Assembly (NCBI GenBank): GCA_023105745.1
Contig: JALGQZ010000009.1
Span: 13,998,564 to 14,062,563, forward strand
DNA length: 64,000 nt
DNA from: Austropuccinia psidii
Taxonomy: Eukaryota > Basidiomycota > Pucciniomycetes > Pucciniales > Sphaerophragmiaceae
Direction of reading: 5' to 3'
Shown: positions 55,623 to 64,000 of the stretch, piece after piece
Position numbering within the stretch: the first letter of the stretch is position 1
Layout of the letters: each line of letters begins with the position of its first letter
The notes under the pieces: model-generated
What the model was told of the DNA's origin: nothing
The model's input: only the letters and a program-made list of their open reading frames with translations
Databases searched by the model: none
Position numbers and translations under genes: made by a program

Positions 55623-57647
55623 TGTAAAGTTTTTCCATGGAACTCTTGATAATAGGAACAATATCAAGAGTACAATGACTGTCCTCAGTAGAAAAATATA
55701 ATGTAACAAAATATTATAACCAAAAATTAAACATAATTTTTAAAAAAAATAAATTTTATTATTATATAATATAATAGTAAAAAACATTAATAATTATAAT
55801 CAACTATAATTATTCTATTATTGCTATAGTCACTGAAACTTATAGAAATAAGAAGTGTAAAGCTCTTAAGGAGACAATTACATGTGGAAAATATAAATAT
55901 CGAACCACTTATAAATAATATAAATATTATTTCTAAATAGGAAATTATGACACACACTTTTTAGATATAATTCTTATAAAACAATTCTATATAAAAAACT
56001 AGTAATAGATAAAACAATTATAGAATTTTAGAGAAAACTTACTTATAATATAGAATTAATAAAACAACTCAAATACAACAGTTATTATATTAAATAATTA
56101 TTATAAGCTAAACACATGCCAAAAATCAATATTTTACAAGATAAAACAACTTTTTATAAAAAAATATGATTTAAAAAGTTTTTAAGAGGAATTTGTGGAT
56201 TTTAAAACATATTTTAAGACAATAATTTTATAAAATGAAATATATTACTGGTGATTAAAAAAATAATCTCATTTCTATGATTTCAATTCTTTAATTTAAG
56301 ATTTATCAAGAATAAATTACTTAATAAATACTTTAATAATAACGTTTTATATACAGTGATGAATATACTCTTTATATCTCTGCAGAGCAGCTCTCATGAT
56401 TAATAATGGATTTAGAGGGCATGCTCTGGTCAAAACTGGAAAGCAATGCTTAAAAATAAGGTAACTTATTTTCAATTCTAATTTAAAATTACTGGTGTTA
56501 TTCTGAACTGAAAGTAACTTTAATCCTCATTTAAGTTAATTATTTTGAGTTTTAATTGAAAATAAGCTTACTTATATTAAATTTAATCACATTCAAAACT
56601 TAAAAATGAAGTTTTAAGTACACATCTCTGAGTAATTTTCCAGGCTAGTTACCAATAAGCCTGCTTATAAAAGAGACTTAAAATTCAATTTATACACAAA
56701 TAACATTGAATTGTAAGTTGTGTGAAATATTCAAGCAAATCCATTAAGATTTGGATTTTTAATGAGTTTTTGAAGTTATTGCTATTTTTCCACCTAAAAT
56801 AGCAATACACACTAAACCTTAACTCGTGATATGGTTTTGATACTTGTAACTTTGAAGTTTTAAGCTTTTTATACTTTTTAAGCTTAATTAAGCTCTGAAA
56901 GATCTCGAAACTTTAATTTCAAGCTTGCATATTGGGTTTTACCATTTGGCAGCTTGAACGTCCTGTGCAAATTGGGATAAAACCAGTTTAAACTTTAAGG
57001 TTGGATCCAAGTCTAATCTTAAAGCTTAAATAAGGTTGAAAATCCTCTAATACAGGTGGAAAGCTGCAATTGAATCCTTGCAGATCCAAAAAGCTTGGTA
57101 CCCCAGCTCTGTTTGGTCTTTTTGCTTTGCCCCACCATTTTGCTTGGATTTTGCCCTTTTGTTTATTTAAAGCCATACTATGGCCTTAAACACTTTTAAA
57201 TTGAGCTCACACAGGATTTACATTATTTACGGAAAATCCTTAGCCAATTCAGTAAGTATACACAACACCTCAATTTTAACTAAAATTCTGGTAAGTTTGC
57301 ATAAACCTTATGCAGCTTTAAATTTAAGCTTATTTAAGCTTAAATTTAACAATCTTAATTTTTTTAAAAAAGTTACATTAGTACTGTGAGATTCTTAACT
57401 CTTCCATTAACTTAATAAATAAGCATTTTTGGGTATAACACCCAATGGGTGTACCCTAGATTATTTTTGGTTTAATATCCAAAAATGAAATAATAGCTAT
57501 AACTTTGCTTATACAAACAAGAGTTATAATTATTTTTGTTATTTTTCATTTTAATTTCAACTGAAAATTCTGTTCAAGACTAAATAAGCCATGTATAAAG
57601 TTATTTGTGGCCTTATGGGTATGTCATATATACCTCACAGGCTCACA
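55623..57647 (-). repeat. 5' LTR of element 2 (type A)
   Basis: TGTAAAG ... GGCTCACA on the plus strand, followed by GCAAG. It is shorter than its partner because of internal deletions. Confidence 0.9.
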
Positions 57648-58277
57648 GCAAGCATGCGTGAATGCAATATGCACTCCACTGCAGATACCTAATTATCCTA
57701 GTCCTCTTGAAGGAAACAGTGCCATTTGGCCTATTATGAGCTGGCAAGAAGTGATAAAACCCACTTCCTGCAATGCCCCTGCGTGTGATAATTGGGAGCA
57801 CAGCTGGCTCACTCATTTTGCATCTTGTCGGAGTATTTTCAATGGTTTATGGAGGCAGGCCTCCATACAAAGGTAGTTATTATTGACATTAATACTGAGG
57901 CATCTGGGCAGTAGTAGGATAGGTAGTCACAATTATTAAATTCATAAATGAATTTCTAAAATTAAATTACAATCTATCTGATACAATGTCAGGATGATAC
58001 TATGATAAAGGTATAACTAGGCTAATTACAACTTTAACTGTGTTTGTGACACGGCAGAAAATGATTTAAAAAAGGTTTATAAGGGTTTTATAATAAAATA
58101 AAAGGGTTCTACTATTGAGGAATAGTGGTGGTGAGCGCTATTGAGAACCCTGGGTGCAGGCTTTATCTGTTGGATTACAATAATAGAGTCTACAATAATT
58201 AAGATTATAATTATACCTGATTATTAACCAAGAGTAAAACTGTTTTTGACAGTTTACTACGTAGGTTATTCAAGAGC
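57648..58277. other. Right target flank of element 2, unassigned
   Basis: Continuation of 46967 in the pre-insertion sequence. No gene or element recognised. Confidence 0.35.
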
Positions 58278-58707
58278 AGGATGAGGAAAGGGTTTTGGCT
58301 GTGAAAAGCCCTCCTTTTATCCTGAAATTGAGGTGGAAAGGCTGCTAGACCTTTCCACGTAGAGGAAGTGAAGATTTTTCACTCTCTATGACAGGCTTGT
58401 GGTTTGCAAACAACCTGTAGACCCTGTATTGGGCTCAGATGTGGTTTTGAAACCACATCTGGGCAGTTTTCATCAATACAGGGTGAAAATTTTCATCTGG
58501 GGACCTCACAGCCTGATTCTGACGTGTATGACGCGTAGAATGCTGTACAGAAACTGTATGGGACCCCAGTATTGACTGACATATGAGGTATTGAAGTAAA
58601 AAAATGCTTCTTCGTCTATTTGACACCTCATATTCATGGTTATGGGATATTATCCCATGGTAAGGCTGTATCTGACAACAGGTGGGATTTTGACCTTAAA
58701 ATGGTCA
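58278..58707. repeat. Cluster of consecutive inverted repeats
   Basis: Arms: AGGAT/ATCCT 58278-58323 with an inner AGGGTTTT/AAAAGCCCT; GTGGAAAGG/CCTTTCCAC 58333-58358; ACAGG/CCTGT 58391-58418 around GTTTGCAAAC; ACCCTGTATTG/CAATACAGGGT 58421-58484 enclosing CAGATGTGGTTT/AAACCACATCTG 58436-58461; palindrome TGAAAATTTTCA 58484-58495; CTGTACAG 58543-58550; ATATGAGGT/ACCTCATAT 58580-58633; ATGGGATA/TATCCCAT 58642-58658; TGACC/GGTCA 58691-58707. About nine hairpins in 430 bp, no coding potential. Confidence 0.7.
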
Positions 58708-59613
58708 TAACTCTGTCAGTTTTTGAGATATCAAGCTCAAAGTTGGTTCATTGAATAGCTCTGTATGGCTCTACACAATGGTACCCAACTTGACATGGTT
58801 ATCATTAAATATTACAAAGTTATCCCATGTACAAGTATTTTTGTACAGTGGCGTGGTCTGGTCAAAAGCTGTATTAAGCTTGTTTGGCCAATAACTTCTG
58901 TTGTAGTTGAGTTATGAGGAAATGGAAGGCACCATCAGATAGCCCTGATTGTGCTCTTTCCAAAAAGACCCCACTTTAAGTATCTCACACTAAAACTGTA
59001 AAAGGTAGATGAGAGGTGAATGTTTTGTTCACCCTTATTTGGTCTGAATTTGACCATAACTCAAGTAATACTGGTGCTAGCTCAGTTTGGCTGGCACCAT
59101 TGGATAGCCCTGGCTTAGAGCTTCATTTTGAATACCCATTTGATGGGGTTAAGCCTCTCCTTCTAGATTTTAGATGAGAGGTGAAAACTAAGGTTTATGC
59201 TCAGCAATAACTTTGAGCAGGAATAACTTTGTTATTTCTTGTCCTATGGTGATGGGACTTATATTTTCAGAAAGGGGTGAGTTTCCTCTTTCTTTTGATA
59301 CCTTCTGAGCTAATTTGGCTCAGTTCCATGTTTTGGTGGTATCTTGGCTATACCATTGGTTTATGGTATTTTGGCTGTCATGCTTGTGCTCTGGTTTTGA
59401 GTCACAGGCTGACATACAAAGTAATTATAAAACGGGTCAATCCTTGTTGCAAGTATAGCCAACCTGGGTACAGTAAATGTGACCTCATCACATGAACGAA
59501 GACCGCACTTATCTACCCATGCATCACCAAAGTCTAATACCATGCATCACGCAAATTCAAATTTAAGAGGTACAGTGGGGTTAAAAGGCTCTGATGAGAA
59601 GAGACTCTTATTC
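58708..59613. other. Unassigned DNA
   Basis: Sequence of the style of a rust LTR interior (repeated phrases such as ATAACTTTG and GGATAGCC) but without recognisable termini. No gene. Confidence 0.3.
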
Positions 59614-60993
59614 TGTAAGGTTTGTCTATGAAACTCTTGAAAAAAGTAGCAATATCAAGAGTACTATGACTGTCCTCAGTAGAAAAATATAATATAATGA
59701 AATATTATAAACACAAATTCAAATATAATTATTAAAAATTATTATATAAAAATAATAAATTTAATTATCATTATAAAATATAATAATAATAATAATAATA
59801 TAATAATTATAATGAATTATAATGAACTATGATAAATTATAATGAATTATAATTATTATATTATTGTTATAGTCACTGACATTACAACAATAAGAAGTGT
59901 AAAGCTCTTAATGAGACAATTACATGTGGAAAATATAAATATTTAACCACTTATAAATAATATAAATATTATTTATAAACGAATTAAAACACACACTGAG
60001 AAGAAATAATTCTTCTAGAAAAATTCTATAAAAAAACTAATAATAGATAAAAGAAATATAGAGTTCTAGAGAAAACATACTTATAATATTTATTTAATAC
60101 AACAATTCAAACAACAACAGTTATTATATTAAATAAAAACTATAACTTAAAAACACACCAAAAATCAATATTTCAAAAGATAAAGCAATTTTTTATAATA
60201 AAAATATGATTAAAGAGTTTTGAGAGGAATTTGTGGATTTTAAAAGATATTTTAAAGAAAATAATTTTAGAAATAAAATATATTATAGATGATTATAAAA
60301 ATAATCTAATTTCTATTATTTCAATTATTTAATTTAAGACTTATAAAGAATAAAATGCTGAAGAAATATTTTAATAATAAGATTTCATATATAATAAAAT
60401 CTTACCTGTTTAAATGTGTAATATAATTGGATTGATAAATGATGATGGACAAAAACAGTGATGAAAAGACTCTTTTTATGTCTACAGAGCAACTCTCATG
60501 ATTAATAATGAATATAGAGGGCGTGCTCAGGTCAAAACTGAAAAACCATGCTTAAAAATAAAGTTCTTAACTTAAGGAAACTAATTTTTAATTCCAATTT
60601 AAAGTTACCAGTGTTATTCTTAACTCCAAGTAACTTGAATCCTCATTTAAACTAATTATTTTAAGTTTCAATATAAAATAAGTTTATTTATATTAAAGTT
60701 CATCACATGAACAACTTAAAAATAAAGTTTCAAGCAGAAATCTCTTAAACTTAATTTTGAATTAATTTTCGAAGAAATTAGAATTTTCTTTGAGCTTAAT
60801 TAAAAGAGTAAATTTCCAGGCTAATTACCGGGAAAATTTATTTATAAAAGATACTTAAAATTTGATCTATACATAGATAATATTAAATTGTAAGCTGTGT
60901 GAAATCTTCAAGCAAATCCATTAAGAGTTGGATTTTTAATGAATTTTTGAAGTTATTTCTATTTTTCCATGTAAAATAGCAATACACACTAAA
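59614..60993 (-). mobile_element. Type A LTR, interrupted by type B element
   Basis: Begins TGTAAGGTTTGTC and follows the type A LTR down to AATACACACTAAA at 60993, where the type B LTR starts. The rest must lie beyond the right edge of the window. CTAAA is the likely duplicated target of the type B insertion. Confidence 0.8.
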
Positions 60994-62812
60994 TGTAAGG
61001 TGTGGATATGAAACTTTGATTAAAAATCAAGTACTTTTCCTGTCCTCAAAATTTGTATAAGGTAAAAATCAATTAAAAATAGTAAGAAATATTATTCTCA
61101 AGAGAAAACACGCCAATTTTATTGCTTTTAACTTTATTAGTATAAAACAATAATATTATAAAGATTTATTGTTTTACCAACAATAAAAATGTATCCAAAA
61201 ATACTCTACAAGAGATATTTAAGGCTACAAAAGAAATTACTTCAAGAGCAATTTCAATTGGAATTAATTGAGCAAAGAACTGCAAGCAATTAATTAAAGA
61301 GCAAAGTCTTTAAAAATAATATTAAAGAGAAAACATACCCAAAAGTGACCAGAGTGAATTTGGAAACAAAGTGACAAAGTTTACAGTGATGAAAGATGCT
61401 TTAATTCACTTTTGGGGTGGTTCAGGGGTAAAAATGATTATAAAAGATACAAACAATGATTATAGTGATTTTTTAACGTGGTTAAAAGGTTCAAAGGGAT
61501 TTAAAAAAGGTGGTTGGAATCTTTTATTGATTGGTTTAACAGTGTTTAAACTAATTAATAAAAGGAAAAGATTCTAACATGAAGAGAAGAGTGGGGCAAA
61601 GAAGACATTCTTTTATAGCCATCAATTTTCTTACTCCAAAAGTCAAATTTACTCTTGTCAGTCGTTAAAAACAGTCTTACAACAGAAAAGCCAATTATGG
61701 CATCATTGAACCCTGATTTAGACCAAAAAGGGCTGGTTTAAGCCATTTTTAGCCATTTTAGACGCTTAAATCAGCCATTACTATAGCAATACTTGGTCTA
61801 GAGCCTTCAAAAGACATAGGAATGTGTGTAAGAGACGTATAAACCAGTTAAAACTGTTTTTACTATGATGGTTTTATCTTAAGGGTAGTTTTACCCTCTT
61901 GGCAACAGCTAAAACTACCCCAGTTGGTATCAAAACCTCATCATCAATTGAGTCCACAGACCCTGTAACTCAATTCAAGGCCAAAAGTTATGAACGTTTG
62001 CGTGAATTTTGACATCCCACGCCTGTCAGAAAGGATCTTGGGGGTCTAGCTCCCCCTTAGAGCTGGAGTTCCTTTTCCCCCCCAAATTTAATCTTTCCAA
62101 TTTATTTTTCCTCTAATTCCTCATCATGAATTATACTTATAATTTACATATGTAATTCAATTGAATTTTACAGTACAATACAGTAATAATTGATACCTCA
62201 TATGTAAATCAAAGTTCACTTATATAATACACACGCACATTTTGACATTTCAATTGAATTCAATTGAAAATACTTCAATTCCTCATAACTTCTAAACTAA
62301 ACACAACACCTCAATTTTAACACATAAATTGATGGTTAACACCAAATGTGGTGTGAATTAAATTAAAGTTTTGAGGATTTTCAATTTTGTATTGAAAATT
62401 CTGAAAACTTAATTTAAGCTTATTTAGAGTTGAGTTACAATAATTGCACTCAGAGGAGACCCCACCTAATTTTTTATAAGGAATCAAATGATGAAATAAA
62501 TTTCATATTTTTATTTACTGGATAAAGAGTTACAATATATTGTATATAAATTTTTACCAAAGATACTTTAATTTCATAGTTTTTATCAAAAATTCATTTT
62601 TACTCAATTTTTACAAGTAAAAATAAATTTTCATAATTTTAAATTTTATTGTAATTTTATTATTAAATTATAATTAAATTTTGACTTTGAAATATAAATT
62701 TGTATTTATATTTTCATTTTTATAATATAAATAAATTCACTTTATTTATATTTGTATTTGAATTTATCATTTGTGGTCTTTTGGGTATATAAAAATACCT
62801 CTAAGGCTCACA
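60994..62812 (-). mobile_element. 3' LTR of type B element (right edge)
   Basis: 1819 bp, TGTAAGGTGTGG ... GGCTCACA on the plus strand. It contains a TATA box at 61611-61617 (minus). The PPT and integrase gene directly follow, so this is the 3' LTR of a minus-strand Ty3 element extending past 64000. The first 1.3 kb is nearly the mirror image of 1-1326. Confidence 0.9.
61611..61617 (-). promoter_or_regulatory. TATA box of type B LTR
   Basis: TATAAAA on the minus strand, conserved with 704-710. It gives a U3 of about 1.2 kb. Confidence 0.6.
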
Positions 62813-62824
62813 TTCCCTCCCCCT
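62813..62824 (-). other. Polypurine tract of type B element
   Basis: AGGGGGAGGGAA on the minus strand, directly before the LTR start TGTGAGCC. Undamaged plus-strand primer. Confidence 0.85.
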
Positions 62825-62835
62825 AAAAAAGAATA

Positions 62836-64000
62836 TTACTTTGTAATATTGTTATTTCTATTATGTCTGAAACTTCGGAGAAGTTTAGTAGCTTCAGGTA
62901 TGTCCTTTTCTGGCAACCATTCATCTTCACAAGTTGGGTCACTGTACCTAACAAGGTATTCCGTTACTTTGTTGGTTCTCAACTTTCTTTCTTTGAAAAC
63001 TTTGGTAATTTTCTTACTACCAGATGGTTCAACAGGAGGTATAGCTTGGGCAATTTTATTCCTCAAGGGAAATTTTTCAGCATCCCTAGATTTATATGGC
63101 TTTATCAAGCTCACTGGAAATGTAGGATGCTTATTGCTAAGTTCTTCAGATAACTCTACTTCAACAGCATTTTCTCCATAGAGGGCCTTAATAACAAAAG
63201 GTCCTGCAAAGGAGTCTTTCAGATTTTTACATCCTTTGATGTTATTGAAGTTAGTGGTGGATACAAGAACTAAGTCCCCTACTTTGAAATCTGGAGTTGC
63301 ATGTGATTTATCCCATTTGTCCTTAGCATATGTAAAAGATTCCTCCATGCACCTTACTGCATGCTTTCTAGCTTTGTCTAGCATACCCTTGAAGCTAACA
63401 GCTGCGGCATGTATTTCAATCAAATCTTCCCTCAAGGAATCTTGGGGTAATTTGGCGTTCTGTCCTTTTTCTAGGATAGCAGGAATTTGATTGATACTTG
63501 CATGGATTGATGTTTTATATGCTAATTCCAGTTCTGGCAATGAAGTACACCAATCGTGGGTAAATCCATCACAATATTTGAATTCAAGGCCATATGCACA
63601 AAATCTTCTTACCATGTCCTCTAAGGTTTGGATCATCCTTTCAGCCAGACCATCAGTTTGTGGGTGGTAGGCTGTAGAGAAAGAAAGCTTAGTGCCAAAT
63701 AATTGGTTAATATTTGTCCATAGTGCTGAAGTGAATCTGGGATCCCTATTGCTAAAGATATTTGTAAATATTCCATTCCATGACACTACTCTATTCCATA
63801 TCAGAAGAGCTGTATCCATGGCTGCATCATCCTTGTGACATGGTAAAAAGATTGGAGTCTTACTGAATCTGTCCACAATCACTAGGCAAGCATTATAACT
63901 TCTGTCACCTCCTGGTGGTAGGCCAGTTACCCAATCCATATGGACAATTTCCCAAGGTATGCTGGTTTCTTGGATTTTGATCATATTTCCAAGTCTCTTG
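62836..64000 (-). CDS. pol: Type B element Pol: integrase core to chromodomain (partial)
   Basis: Minus-strand frame open from the window edge (KRLGN ahead of MIKIQE at 63984) to the stop at 62836. Integrase core: first Asp in HMDWVTGLPPGG; the second block reads IFSNRDPRFTS, where Asp is expected in place of Asn; Glu in TDGLAERMIQTLE. The C-terminal domain (FKVGDLVLVSTTNFNN ... GPFVIKALYG) is followed by a chromodomain (ITKVFKERKLR, YLVRYSDP, DEWLPEKDIPE, LLRSFRH). The 388 visible codons carry no stop or shift, so this copy is much younger than element 2. The Asp-to-Asn change would nevertheless disable it. The rest of Pol and Gag lies right of the window. Confidence 0.9.
   Translation of the reverse strand, partial: KRLGNMIKIQETSIPWEIVHMDWVTGLPPGGDRSYNACLVIVDRFSKTPIFLPCHKDDAAMDTALLIWNRVVSWNGIFTNIFSNRDPRFTSALWTNINQLFGTKLSFSTAYHPQTDGLAERMIQTLEDMVRRFCAYGLEFKYCDGFTHDWCTSLPELELAYKTSIHASINQIPAILEKGQNAKLPQDSLREDLIEIHAAAVSFKGMLDKARKHAVRCMEESFTYAKDKWDKSHATPDFKVGDLVLVSTTNFNNIKGCKNLKDSFAGPFVIKALYGENAVEVELSEELSNKHPTFPVSLIKPYKSRDAEKFPLRNKIAQAIPPVEPSGSKKITKVFKERKLRTNKVTEYLVRYSDPTCEDEWLPEKDIPEATKLLRSFRHNRNNNITK

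Larger units (their letters stand above)
46968..57647 (-). mobile_element. Element 2: complete Ty3 chromovirus, heavily mutated
   Basis: 10.7 kb. Type A LTRs lie at 46968-49103 (3' LTR in element direction) and 55623-57647 (5' LTR). GCAAG flanks both ends exactly (46963-46967 and 57648-57652). On the minus strand the internal order is Gag, zinc knuckle, protease, RT, RNase H, integrase, chromodomain. A PBS-like TGGGAGCCTGG starts two bases after the 5' LTR. The LTRs differ by many substitutions and indels (2136 versus 2025 bp), and pol has numerous stops, so the insertion is much older than element 1. Confidence 0.95.

Noticed and set aside
1327..60993. The outer type A LTRs as the two LTRs of one huge element
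   Set aside because: No PPT or PBS adjoins them and the adjacent 5 bp (ATTTC and TATTC) are not a clean duplication.
1..64000. tRNA, rRNA, CRISPR or bacterial-type operons
   Set aside because: None seen; the sequence is eukaryotic and transposon-dominated.

Overview
The window is fungal, AT-rich and made almost entirely of transposable elements, with no intact host gene that I can recognise. Several coding remnants (Ty3 Gag-Pol proteins with a chromodomain, a Zn(II)2Cys6 protein, a Tet-like oxygenase, a Tnp2 transposase, a SNF2 helicase) resemble multi-copy proteins I remember from rust fungi (Pucciniales), most closely Austropuccinia psidii, the myrtle rust. That assignment rests on recalled resemblance and was not checked by search.

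Layout, left to right. 1-2684: two nested LTR pieces, a plus-oriented 'type B' LTR inserted in a minus-oriented 'type A' LTR. 2685-3850: the 3' part of a decayed minus-strand ORF. 3851-23696: a complete 19.8-kb Ty3/Gypsy element (here element 1), with two 2.0-kb LTRs about 99% identical by eye, PBS, PPT and a CTAT target-site duplication. It is inserted in the decayed ORF, which resumes in frame at 23697. 23697-26104: rest of that ORF, then a GC-richer minisatellite. 26105-27904: solo LTR of a third related type ('type C'). 27905-46967: decayed DNA-transposon and gene remnants (Tnp2/CACTA-like transposase, a SNF2-type helicase, a serine-rich/unknown gene pair, a Zn2Cys6 protein, a Ty3 RNase H scrap set in a minisatellite, and a Tet-like 2OG-Fe(II) oxygenase). 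46968-57647: a complete but heavily mutated minus-strand Ty3 chromovirus (element 2) with a perfect GCAAG target-site duplication. 57648-59613: unassigned DNA with a dense cluster of hairpins. 59614-64000: a type A LTR interrupted by the 3' end (chromodomain-integrase and LTR) of a minus-strand type B element that runs off the window.

Element 1 is the main novelty. Its order is LTR, gag-protease, three accessory ORFs (the first and third are paralogues), a CpG-rich segment carrying an antisense ORF, a 3.7-kb non-coding tract, RT-RNase H-integrase, LTR. The non-coding tract holds at least 18 copies of a 27-nt motif that fits an H-type RNA pseudoknot. Both stems change between copies by compensatory substitutions while a TTAAAC/ATAAAC loop stays constant. 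From 3851 to about 11540 I found no CG dinucleotide by eye, which makes the CpG-rich antisense segment stand out. The pol region is broken by stops, a frameshift, a mutated integrase aspartate and a 671-bp fold-back that looks like a template-switch product. This copy could therefore only have moved with proteins supplied by another element.
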